A model generated the notes under the pieces. It did no database searches, was not told the origin of the DNA, and was given only the letters and a program-made list of their open reading frames with translations. Positions 1-5,476 of a stretch of 6,888 nucleotides of DNA are shown one piece after another. The first letter of the stretch is position 1, and the number at the start of each line of letters is the position of its first letter. The position numbers and the translations under genes were made by a program. Source of the stretch: an uncultured Clostridia bacterium (GTDB lineage Bacteria; Bacillota; Clostridia; Christensenellales; Borkfalkiaceae); the NCBI GenBank assembly GCA_947629225.1, contig CANRCY010000078.1:1-6888 (forward strand), in the 5' to 3' direction.

Positions 1-1
1 C

Positions 2-1354
2 GACGTCCTCGTGCAACTTCCTTCCTGCGTGCCCGCCACTCCCTTCGAAACGAGCGGCGCGACGATCGGCGCAAGGGAGACCGCACAGGAGATCGCCCGC
101 CCTCTCTTTTACGGACTGGGCGAGATGATGAATTTCCCGGGCGTGCTCGCCGCGGATGAGGCTGTGCTCGAAAAAATTCAGGCGGCGCACGACGCGGGCA
201 AGCCCGTAGACGGGCACGGACCGGGGTTAACGGGGGAAACGCTCTGCGCCTACCGTGCGGCGGGCATTCTCACCGACCACGAGAGCCGTTCTGCCGCGGA
301 GTGCCGCGAAAAGGCGGCGCGGGGCATGTATGTGCAAATCCGTTGCGGCTCTTCCGTCAACAACATCGAGGACGCGGTCGCCGCCGTCGACGGCGACAAT
401 TACCGCCGTTTTCTGCTCTGTTCGGACGACAGGAACGCGAAGGACCTCTCCGTCCGCGGGCACATGGACGACGCGCTCCGCCGCTTGGTACGGGCGGGTC
501 TCCCCGCAAAGTATGCCATTGCAATGGCAACGCTGAACGTTGCGGAGTGTTACGGGGTCAAGGACGCAGGCGCGCTCGCTCCCCGCTATTTTGCCAACGT
601 CGCGCTCGTGGACGATCTGGAAAATTTCAACGTTTCCGCCGTCTTCCACAGAGGGACGCTCGTCGCGGAGAAGGGCAAGCCCCTGTTTGAAGCTGAGAGG
701 CGCTATCTGCCCGCCGCCGTCAAGAGCACGGTAAAGGTAAAGGGGATTTCGGCAGAGAGCTTTCAGATCGTCGGGCACGGCGGCAGATTCCGCGTCATGG
801 AAGTCCAGCCGCACGGGCTGTATACGGAGGAGCGTTTCGTCCCCGCGCCGAAGGGGATTCTCGACGTAAAGGGGACCGATCTTTGCAAGCTCGCCGTCGT
901 GGAGCGGCACTTCGGAACGGGCAATCTCGGGCTGGGTCTCGTAAAGGGATACGGCTTTTGCGGGGGTGCAATGGGGATTTCCGTCGCGCACGACAGCCAC
1001 AATCTCGTGATCATGGGGGACGACGACGCCGCAATGGCGCGTTGCGTCGAACTTTTGGAGAGAGCGGGCGGCGGCATGGCGATCGTCTATCGAGGGGGAG
1101 AAGAGGTGTTCGCGCTCGACGTTGCGGGGCTTATGAGTTCCGCTCCCGTCGAAGAGGTCGTTTCGCGCACGGGGAAGTTACAGGAACTCGGGCGCAAGAT
1201 GGGGGTAAAGGAGTGCTACGAACCCTTTATGACGATGATCTTTTTGTCCCTTGCGGTAATCCCCAAACTGAAACTTTTGGACAGGGGATTGTTCGATCTC
1301 ACCAAGTGGTCGTTTGTTCCGCTCGAAGAGCCCGAATCGGTTGACTTGCCCTAA
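2..1354 (+). CDS. ade: Adenine deaminase, 5'-truncated by the window edge
   Basis: Hydrolyses adenine to hypoxanthine and ammonia in cytosolic purine salvage. The open frame runs into the left edge (codons from base 2), so the GTG at 11 is not the start. About 450 codons are visible; the family is usually about 570-600 residues, so the N-terminal part with the metal-binding HxH is missing. Visible family landmarks: PSCVPATPFETSGA at the left edge, GEMMNxPGV with the probable metal-bridging Glu (122-124), DGHGPG (209-217), TDHE (272-283), SDDR with the strand-8 Asp (422-433), and the C-terminal domain ending in PFMTMIFLSLAVIPKLKLLDRG. In strand 7 the usual IREGS reads IRCGS, with Cys codon 344-346 where I expect Glu. 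The stop codon overlaps the mgtE promoter. Family identity is clear; activity is inferred. Confidence 0.95.
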   Translation, partial: DVLVQLPSCVPATPFETSGATIGARETAQEIARPLFYGLGEMMNFPGVLAADEAVLEKIQAAHDAGKPVDGHGPGLTGETLCAYRAAGILTDHESRSAAECREKAARGMYVQIRCGSSVNNIEDAVAAVDGDNYRRFLLCSDDRNAKDLSVRGHMDDALRRLVRAGLPAKYAIAMATLNVAECYGVKDAGALAPRYFANVALVDDLENFNVSAVFHRGTLVAEKGKPLFEAERRYLPAAVKSTVKVKGISAESFQIVGHGGRFRVMEVQPHGLYTEERFVPAPKGILDVKGTDLCKLAVVERHFGTGNLGLGLVKGYGFCGGAMGISVAHDSHNLVIMGDDDAAMARCVELLERAGGGMAIVYRGGEEVFALDVAGLMSSAPVEEVVSRTGKLQELGRKMGVKECYEPFMTMIFLSLAVIPKLKLLDRGLFDLTKWSFVPLEEPESVDLP

Positions 1355-1369
1355 AAATTTGCGTATAAT
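1341..1369 (+). promoter_or_regulatory. Sigma-A type promoter for the mgtE leader
   Basis: TTGACT (1341-1346), a 17-nt spacer, then a perfect TATAAT (1364-1369). The -35 box lies inside the last codons of ade and the spacer covers its stop codon. Transcription should begin near 1376, giving an untranslated leader of about 330 nt before the mgtE ATG. Predicted from consensus match and spacing only. Confidence 0.75.
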
Positions 1370-1387
1370 AAAATGGTTCAAGGTTGT

Positions 1388-1422
1388 TCACGAAAAATCT
1401 TGCTACGCAATCTTTTCCGTGA
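1388..1422. repeat. Imperfect palindrome at the start of the mgtE leader
   Basis: TCACG(1388-1392), AAAA(1394-1397) and TTGC(1400-1403) pair in order with GCAA(1407-1410), TTTT(1413-1416) and CGTGA(1418-1422). There is one A/C mismatch, one symmetric TC/TC internal loop and a TAC loop. No T-run follows, so it is not a standard terminator for ade. Its left arm (TCACGAAAAATCTTGCTACG) closely resembles the complement of the right arm of the inverted repeat at 3393-3514, which also ends in TTTTTGCTACG, so the two are probably related intergenic repeats. Confidence 0.55.
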
Positions 1423-1484
1423 GGAAACGGGCATTCATGTTCTGACCTTCTTGTTCTCTTAGTCGTTTCATCGGGCAAGAAGTT

Positions 1485-1543
1485 GCACCTTATTTTATTG
1501 TCATGTCGACCGAAGGCGTCAGCCGCAATGGAGACATCTCTAC
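1485..1543. repeat. Dispersed intergenic repeat fragment in the mgtE leader
   Basis: GCACCTTATTTT (1485-1496) recurs exactly at 3693-3704. It is followed by TTGTCATGTCGACCGAAGG and ends in GGAGACATCTCTACC, with ATGTC (1503-1507) and GACAT (1533-1537) as an inverted pair. From memory this resembles the TGTCATTTCGAnCGAAG...GGAGAAATCTC repeats often scattered between genes in gut Bacillota. That family assignment is recollection, not a search. No protein-coding content is visible. Confidence 0.5.
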
Positions 1544-1555
1544 CTTAATTTTCAA

Positions 1556-1643
1556 AAAGGAGGAAACGCAATGAAAGGACGAAGTAGCCAATATCATCCA
1601 TGCAACCGTCAACCGATCGGCGGGTCGTCTTGCGTTGCCCTTT
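1556..1643 (+). promoter_or_regulatory. Structured RNA element in the mgtE leader (candidate cis-regulator)
   Basis: Three helices nest in order: AAAGG (1556-1560) with CCTTT (1639-1643), AACGCAA (1565-1571) with TTGCGTT (1630-1636), and GACGA (1578-1582) with TCGTC (1625-1629). The last two stack directly on the 3' side and are separated by a 6-nt bulge TGAAAG on the 5' side. An apical hairpin CCGTC/GGCGG (1606-1610/1619-1623, one G-U pair) has loop AACCGATC. A competing pairing is possible between AACCGA (1611-1616) and TCGGTT (1669-1674), the latter running into T-tract 1673-1677, which would give an attenuator-like alternative. It does not match the M-box magnesium riboswitch as I remember it. 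Function is inferred from position ahead of mgtE. Confidence 0.4.
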
Positions 1644-1651
1644 CCGCATAG
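1571..1651 (+). CDS. Possible 26-codon leader ORF upstream of mgtE
   Basis: An ATG at 1571 follows a strong Shine-Dalgarno (AAGGAGG, 1557-1563) at a 7-nt distance and reads 26 codons to TAG at 1649-1651. The peptide begins MKGRSSQYHPCNRQP. I do not recognise it. The Shine-Dalgarno falls in an internal loop and the start codon in a helix of the leader RNA structure, so translation and folding would exclude each other, as with a regulatory upstream ORF. It may equally be chance: a ribosome binding site plus a short frame inside non-coding leader DNA. Confidence 0.2.
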   Translation: MKGRSSQYHPCNRQPIGGSSCVALSA

Positions 1652-1705
1652 CGTCAGGCTCGGCTCCGTCGGTTTTTCCGTAAACCAAAATTTGGAGGCA
1701 GAGCC

Positions 1706-3385
1706 ATGACCGAAGAACTCAAATTGCTCATTCAGCAGAAAAACTATCAAGAAGCTGCCGCGTCGGTAAAGAAACCCGAAGAGGCGGCTTCTGTTTTGTC
1801 CGAATTGGCGGAAGAGGACGTAATCCCGTTCTGCCGCGAACTCGAAAGCGACTTTTTTGCAGACGTCCTCGTCTTGCTCGACACACCCTTGCAGGAGAAA
1901 ATCCTCTCGGGCCTTCACGATGACGAGCTCGAAGAAGTCATGGAAGACGTCTCGGTCGACGATACGGTGGACATCATCGAGGAAATGCCCGAAGAGGTCG
2001 CCCGCCGTATTGCCGAAGAGGAGGAAATTTTAGCGCTCCTCGAAGAGAAGAAGTTCTCGGTGTTAAAGCCGCTCCTCTCTTCGATGAACGAGATCGACCT
2101 TGCCGAGATATTCGACAGCGTCAAAGAAGAGGACCTTCCCATCCTGTTCCGCATTCTGCCCAAGGACCTCGCCGCCGAAATGTTCGTCGAGATCGACCGC
2201 GACACGCAGGAAAAGCTCTTAAAAAAGCTGACCGATAAAGAGATCAAAGAGGTCATGGACGAGCTCTTCCTCGACGATACCGTCGACCTCGTCGAGGAAA
2301 TGCCCGCCAACGTCGTCAAGCGGTTGCTCTCCCAGAGCGACAGCGAAACGCGCGCCTACATCAACGAGCTCCTCAAATACCCCAAAGACAGTGCGGGCAG
2401 CATCATGACGATCGAATTCGTCCGCTTTTTGCCCACGATGACGGTAGAGGAGGCGTTTTCCCGTATCCGCGCGCAGGCGATCGACAAGGAGACGATCTAC
2501 ACCTGCTATGTCACCAACGAAAAGAGCGAGCTCATCGGCATGGTCACGGCAAAGGACCTCATGCTCGCCGACCCCAAGGCGCTCATCTCCGATATCATGG
2601 AAGATAACGTCATCTATGCGGAAACGCTTGACGACAGAGAGGAAGTCGCCCGTAAGATCTCCGACTACGGCTTCCTCGCCATTCCCATTGTAGACAGGGA
2701 ACGCCGCCTCGTCGGGATTGTCACCGTCGACGACGCAATGGACGTCCTCGAAGAAGAGAACACCGAAGACGTCGAGAGGATGGCAGGTATCGTTCCCGAT
2801 AACAAGCCCTATCTCAAAACAAGCGTCTTCTCCATTTGGAAGAACCGCGTGCCGTGGCTCCTCATCTTGATGGTGAGCGCAACGTTTACGGGGCTCATCA
2901 TCAACATTTTCGAAGGCAGGCTCAACGCCATCAGCCCCGTGCTGTTCGCCTGCGTGCCCATGCTCATGGATACGGGCGGAAACTCGGGCGCGCAGGTCTC
3001 CGTTACGGTCATCCGCGCGCTCGCCCTCGGAGAGCTTTCCACCAAGGACGCGGGGCGGGTCCTCTGGAAGGAAATGCGCGCCGCCGTTTTGCTCGCGGCA
3101 ACGCTTGCCGTCGCCTGTTTTGCCAAGCTCATGCTCATCGACAACTTGCTGTTCAGCACGTTTATGCCGGGCAACAAGGCGTATACGCCTCTCCTGTGCG
3201 CGATCGTCTCTCTTGCGCTCTTTTGCACCGTCGTGGTCGCAAAACTCGTGGGGTGTCTCTTGCCCCTCCTTGTAAAGAAGTGCAAGCTCGACCCTGCCGC
3301 CGTCGCCTCTCCCTTCATCACGACCATTGTCGACGCCGTTTCGCTCATCATCTTCTGCGGTCTCGCAGTCGCGATCTTGGGGTAA
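1706..3385 (+). CDS. mgtE: Magnesium transporter MgtE with a duplicated N domain
   Basis: Homodimeric inner-membrane Mg2+ channel gated by cytosolic Mg2+ through its N and CBS domains. The protein has 559 residues against about 450 normally. Order: extra N-domain copy (about 1-105), normal N domain (about 106-225), two CBS domains (about 227-350), acidic plug helix (about 348-375), then five expected membrane helices (about 380-559). PMLMDTGGNSGAQ (418-430) is the conserved pore-lining segment, and TTIVDAVSLIIF (539-550) holds the conserved pore Asp (543). Residues 36-102 and 141-207 align without gaps at about 30 of 67 identities, sharing DDTVDxxEEMP. The ATG at 1706 has GGAGG at 1694-1698 with a 7-nt spacer, so the extension is translated. 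It is a single gene behind its own promoter and long leader. Confidence 0.95.
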   Translation: MTEELKLLIQQKNYQEAAASVKKPEEAASVLSELAEEDVIPFCRELESDFFADVLVLLDTPLQEKILSGLHDDELEEVMEDVSVDDTVDIIEEMPEEVARRIAEEEEILALLEEKKFSVLKPLLSSMNEIDLAEIFDSVKEEDLPILFRILPKDLAAEMFVEIDRDTQEKLLKKLTDKEIKEVMDELFLDDTVDLVEEMPANVVKRLLSQSDSETRAYINELLKYPKDSAGSIMTIEFVRFLPTMTVEEAFSRIRAQAIDKETIYTCYVTNEKSELIGMVTAKDLMLADPKALISDIMEDNVIYAETLDDREEVARKISDYGFLAIPIVDRERRLVGIVTVDDAMDVLEEENTEDVERMAGIVPDNKPYLKTSVFSIWKNRVPWLLILMVSATFTGLIINIFEGRLNAISPVLFACVPMLMDTGGNSGAQVSVTVIRALALGELSTKDAGRVLWKEMRAAVLLAATLAVACFAKLMLIDNLLFSTFMPGNKAYTPLLCAIVSLALFCTVVVAKLVGCLLPLLVKKCKLDPAAVASPFITTIVDAVSLIIFCGLAVAILG

Positions 3386-3392
3386 AAAGGTT

Positions 3393-3514
3393 TCACGAAT
3401 TTCTTTTTCTCGCCGCTTGTCTCGCCCTCGGAACTCGGGCTCGAATGCGTTTGTCGCTCCACGGGCTACGCTCCAAACGTGAAGCGACGATCGTAGCAAA
3501 AAGAAATCTCGTGA
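3393..3514. repeat. Long nested inverted repeat after mgtE
   Basis: TCACGA plus ATTTCTTTTT (3393-3408) pairs with AAAAAGAAAT and TCGTGA (3498-3514), 16 base pairs interrupted only by a bulged C at 3508. Inside it GTCGCTCCACG (3453-3463) pairs with CGTGAAGCGAC (3478-3488) with one mismatch; an alternative CGTTTG/CAAACG pairing (3449-3454/3474-3479) is possible. The element starts 8 nt after the mgtE stop. It has the size and nested-palindrome form of a small non-autonomous intergenic repeat and could also stop or protect the mgtE transcript. There is no coding content. Confidence 0.6.
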
Positions 3515-3654
3515 TTGCTGCGGTCGTCCGCCGCTTAACGCGCGAAGTGAATTCGCGCTACGGCTCTCGGCGAAACAATGGGAACCCCTCCTCGGGAGGG
3601 GGACTAAGGAGGTGGGCAACCACTCGCCCGTAAGCGCGTCAGCGTGTACTCTCG

Positions 3655-3680
3655 CCTCCCCCCAACTTGTTGGGGGGAGG
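3655..3680. repeat. Perfect 26-bp palindrome (12-bp arms)
   Basis: CCTCCCCCCAAC, spacer TT, then its exact reverse complement GTTGGGGGGAGG. No T-run follows within the next 20 bases on the plus strand, so it is a poor intrinsic terminator in that direction. It sits inside the branched repeat cluster ahead of rdgB. Confidence 0.8.
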
Positions 3681-3748
3681 GTAGGGAAGGGGGCACCTTA
3701 TTTTTTCTTGCAGGGAACACCGTTTCCCCTTACCCCCTTGCGTAGCTC

Positions 3749-3797
3749 GGGTACTTTCCCCCGCTGACGCGAGGGACAGCAAGGGTGAAGCGTACCC
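3749..3797 (+). repeat. Hairpin directly before the rdgB ribosome binding site
   Basis: GGGTAC (3749-3754) pairs with GTACCC (3792-3797). Further in, TTC and CC of the left side can pair with GAA and GG of AAGGGTGAAG. The stem ends 6 nt before the AGGAGG of rdgB. It competes with the outer pair 3635-3644/3762-3771, since both use the 3749-3797 stretch. Possibly only the end of the repeat cluster. Confidence 0.4.
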
Positions 3798-3814
3798 CAC
3801 AATAGGAGGCAAAC

Positions 3815-4375
3815 ATGCAACTCATTGCCGCAACGGGAAATCTTCATAAACTCGGCGAACTGCGCAAAATGTTCCCCGAGCACGAAATTCTCTCCGCCAA
3901 AGAAGCGGGCTTTACGGGAGAAGTGGAAGAGACGGGCGATTCGTTCCGCGAAAACGCCCTTTTGAAAGCGCGCGCCGTGATGAGGGCGACGGGAAAACCC
4001 GCCCTTGCCGACGATTCGGGGCTGTGCGTAGACGCTTTGAAGGGCGCGCCGGGCGTTTACAGCGCCCGCTACTCGGGCGGCGGCGACGCCGAGAACCGCA
4101 AACTTCTTCTCAAAAATCTCGAAGGGGCAGAAGACCGCCGCGCCCACTTTTCTTGCTGTATCGCCCTCGTGTTCCCCGACGGCAGGGAGCTCATCGCCGA
4201 AGGCAGAACGGGCGGGCAAATCCTTTCGGCGCCCCGCGGCGCGGGCGGGTTCGGCTATGACAGCCTGTTCCTCTCCGACGACTTGGGCGTCACCTTTGCC
4301 GAGGCTTCCGAAGAGGAGAAGAACGCCGTCTCCCACCGCGGACGGGCGATCGCAAAATTGAGGGAAATGTTATGA
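3815..4375 (+). CDS. rdgB: XTP/dITP pyrophosphatase, RdgB/HAM1 family
   Basis: House-cleaning enzyme that hydrolyses XTP, ITP and dITP to the monophosphates and pyrophosphate, keeping deaminated purines out of DNA and RNA. It has 186 residues, close to the usual 190-200. Visible family motifs: ATGNxxK at the N terminus (6-12), EETGDSFRENALLKA (38-52), ADDSGLCVDAL (65-75) with the catalytic and metal Asp pair 66-67, PGVYSARYSG (79-88), GGFGYDSLF (144-152, Ser where Pro is usual) and SHRGRA (173-178). The ATG at 3815 has AGGAGG at 3804-3809 with a 5-nt spacer. Its stop overlaps the next ATG (ATGA), so the two are co-transcribed. The same order, rdgB then a metallophosphoesterase, is seen as ysnA-ysnB in Bacillus subtilis. 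Confidence 0.96.
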   Translation: MQLIAATGNLHKLGELRKMFPEHEILSAKEAGFTGEVEETGDSFRENALLKARAVMRATGKPALADDSGLCVDALKGAPGVYSARYSGGGDAENRKLLLKNLEGAEDRRAHFSCCIALVFPDGRELIAEGRTGGQILSAPRGAGGFGYDSLFLSDDLGVTFAEASEEEKNAVSHRGRAIAKLREML

Positions 4376-4839
4376 AGACCTTTGTCATTCTCTCCGACAG
4401 CCACGGCAGAAACAAAAAAGCCTTCCAAAAACTTTTGCCGCTCTTTGGCGAGAACGATTACATCGTACATCTCGGCGACGGCTCCGCGGACATGCGCGAG
4501 ACCTTTTCTTCCTATCCCGAAAAGACCTACATCTGCCGCGGAAACTGCGATCTTTCCTACGGGGAAGAGGAATTCATCATCGAGGCGGAAGGAGTGAGCC
4601 TTTTGTGTTGCCACGGGCACAAGTGGGGGGTCAAGAGCGGAATTTCCCGCCTTGCCGCCCATGCGAAGGAGCTGGGGTGCGAGGTTGCCCTCTACGGGCA
4701 CACCCACCGCGCCTCTGTCGAAAGCTCGGACGGCGTTCTCTGCGTCAACCCGGGAGCGCTCGGCGACTATGCCGCGCCGAGTTATTGCTATCTGGTCGTC
4801 CACAAGGGCAAAGTTACGCCCACGATCGTACCGCTGTAA
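4372..4839 (+). CDS. yfcE: YfcE/MJ0936-family metallophosphodiesterase
   Basis: Small calcineurin-like phosphoesterase with a two-metal centre; family members hydrolyse artificial phosphodiesters and the natural substrate is unsettled. At 155 residues it matches the family length. Metal ligands are visible in order: SDSHG (8-12; D9, H11), HLGDG (33-37; D36), GNCD (57-60; N58), CHGH (80-83; H81) and GHTH (109-112; H110, H112), followed by NPGAL (126-130) in place of the common NPGS. No signal peptide, so cytosolic. The start overlaps the rdgB stop by 4 nt (ATGA), implying translational coupling. A GC-rich hairpin follows its stop by 5 nt. It is the B. subtilis YsnB counterpart by context. Confidence 0.92.
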   Translation: MKTFVILSDSHGRNKKAFQKLLPLFGENDYIVHLGDGSADMRETFSSYPEKTYICRGNCDLSYGEEEFIIEAEGVSLLCCHGHKWGVKSGISRLAAHAKELGCEVALYGHTHRASVESSDGVLCVNPGALGDYAAPSYCYLVVHKGKVTPTIVPL

Positions 4840-4844
4840 AACAT

Positions 4845-4881
4845 CCGCGCCATTCTCTCGGCGCGGCTGCCCACTTGTTTT
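4845..4881 (+). terminator. Hairpin between convergent genes, probable rdgB operon terminator
   Basis: CCGCGCC (4845-4851) pairs perfectly with GGCGCGG (4860-4866) across an 8-nt loop. The T-rich stretch TTGTTTT begins about 8 nt later (from 4875), so it is a non-ideal intrinsic terminator for the plus-strand operon. It lies 5 nt after the phosphodiesterase stop, and its right edge is exactly where the truncated minus-strand gene loses homology. Confidence 0.5.
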
Positions 4882-4950
4882 CATCTCTTCCGCAAACTTT
4901 TTCGCGCTGCCGTCTGTTCCCGTGTAATAAATATTGATCGTAAACGCCAT
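4867..4950 (-). pseudogene. 5' remnant of an ABM/YgiN-type quinol monooxygenase
   Basis: From the ATG at 4950 the minus strand encodes MAFTINIYYTGTDGSAKKF and continues to about codon 28 (...SGQ). I recognise this as the N terminus of the small antibiotic-biosynthesis/quinol monooxygenase family (ABM fold, usually about 95-105 residues). The frame stays open beyond that to 4255, but from about 4867 it is only the antisense of the phosphodiesterase and rdgB genes, with no ABM sequence. It keeps a good Shine-Dalgarno (AAGGGG, 4957-4962) and follows the MarR gene by 36 nt, as an operon partner would. Roughly 70 codons with the rest of the fold are gone, so no functional enzyme is expected. Family assignment rests on a short stretch recalled from memory. 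Confidence 0.55.
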
Positions 4951-4986
4951 GTTTCACCCCTTTAGGCTCTTGCCGAGTTCATCATT

Positions 4987-5421
4987 TTATTCTCCTTTTG
5001 CGGCGATCTTCTGCATTTTCGCCGCCAAATTTTGCAAAGCGTCAAGAAGGGCTTCGGGGGCTTCGATCTCCGCATAAATTTCCCGTTCCCGTCTGTAAAG
5101 GTCGGATAAAACTCCGTCGGCATACTTCTTGCCGCTTTCGGTGAGGGAGACGAGCAGTTCCCGCCGCTCCCCCTTGATTTGAGAGAGCGTAATATATTGT
5201 TTGCTCTCCAAATCTTTGATGATGGTGTTCGCGGTACTCCGCGGAATGTCCCAATCGGCGCAGAGTTGTTTTTGGCTGTGCCGCTCCCCGTCGTTTAAGG
5301 CATACAATATCCAAAGAAGATTGGGAGAGCCGAGTTTGCAGTTCTTCCCGTACCCCTCATACGCGCCGTCGATTTGATAGACGAGCTTTCCGAGCCTGTA
5401 AAAAAAGATACGTTCGTCCAT
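4987..5421 (-). CDS. MarR-family transcriptional regulator
   Basis: A 144-residue cytosolic DNA-binding dimer; MarR proteins are typically 140-150 residues and often repress themselves and an adjacent gene until a small phenolic or oxidant ligand binds. The central winged helix-turn-helix spans about 47-100: SQKQLCADWDIPRSTANTII holds the helix-turn-helix, IKDLESKQYITL leads into the wing (about 80-93, with GERREL), then LTESGKKYA starts the C-terminal dimerisation helices (about 100-143). The ATG at 5421 has AGAGGG 7 nt upstream. The promoter at 5455-5483 is a consensus one overlapped by paired repeats, which points to autorepression. Its natural target appears to be the monooxygenase remnant just downstream. 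The ligand cannot be told. Confidence 0.9.
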   Translation of the reverse strand: MDERIFFYRLGKLVYQIDGAYEGYGKNCKLGSPNLLWILYALNDGERHSQKQLCADWDIPRSTANTIIKDLESKQYITLSQIKGERRELLVSLTESGKKYADGVLSDLYRREREIYAEIEAPEALLDALQNLAAKMQKIAAKGE

Positions 5422-5435
5422 AACGTTCCCTCTGA

Positions 5436-5476
5436 AATTCTATTTCGTATTTTAATTATAATTCGATTTCGTATTT
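5436..5476 (-). promoter_or_regulatory. Two 17-bp direct repeats, likely MarR operators
   Basis: AATTCnATTTCGTATTT (plus strand) occurs at 5436-5452 and 5460-5476, 16 of 17 bases identical and 24 bp apart, a little over two helical turns. The upstream copy fills the promoter spacer, and its first 16 bases form a dyad AATnCGAnnTCGnATT. The other copy lies just past the -10 box over the transcription start. Such placement is typical of a repressor site. Assignment to the adjacent MarR protein is inference. Confidence 0.65.

Larger units (their letters stand above)
3529..3800. repeat. Cluster of palindromic intergenic repeats before rdgB
   Basis: This 270-bp non-coding stretch is almost entirely paired. 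Hairpins: GCGCGAA/TTCGCGC (3540-3546/3552-3558), CCCCTCC/GGAGGGG (3585-3591/3595-3601), the 12-bp perfect palindrome at 3655-3680, and AAGGGGG/CCCCCTT (3687-3693/3733-3739), which encloses GGGAA/TTCCC (3713-3717/3724-3728). The last two lie inside an outer pair CGCGTCAGCG/CGCTGACGCG (3635-3644/3762-3771), making a branched, cloverleaf-like fold. GCACCTTATTTT (3693-3704) is shared exactly with the mgtE leader. No promoter for rdgB stood out here. Best read as dispersed repeats joined end to end. Confidence 0.6.

Noticed and set aside
227..1000. 257-residue open frame on the minus strand opposite ade
   Set aside because: GC-rich antisense shadow of the conserved adenine deaminase frame.
1376..1705. 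M-box magnesium riboswitch, T-box or yybP-ykoY element before mgtE
   Set aside because: The conserved M-box core, the T-box AGGGTGGNACCGCG and the yybP-ykoY GGGGAGTAGC motif are all absent; GGACGAAGTAGCC at 1577-1589 is only a loose resemblance to the last.
1490..1918. 142-residue minus-strand frame covering the mgtE leader
   Set aside because: Its C-terminal end (SPLRLTPSVDMTIK) is a translation of the intergenic repeat and the rest is antisense to mgtE and its leader.
2219..3619. 466-residue open frame on the minus strand opposite mgtE
   Set aside because: It is antisense to mgtE with compositionally biased, charge-rich sequence and runs into the repeat region; no recognisable domain or ribosome binding site.
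2836..3633. 265-residue plus-strand frame crossing the mgtE stop
   Set aside because: It is an out-of-frame reading of mgtE followed by palindromic non-coding DNA; no start signal.
3529..3800. CRISPR array or tRNA-like cloverleaf
   Set aside because: There are no regularly spaced direct repeats, and the branched fold lacks tRNA-sized arms and a T-loop TTCGANNC signature.
4255..4866. Minus-strand continuation of the monooxygenase frame to a 231-residue protein
   Set aside because: Past about codon 28 it is only antisense to the well-conserved phosphodiesterase and rdgB genes and shows no domain of its own.
4964..4984. Seven-codon ORF (MMNSARA) between marR and the monooxygenase remnant
   Set aside because: Too short to judge; it lies in the 36-nt spacer and probably arises by chance after the GGAG in the marR end.
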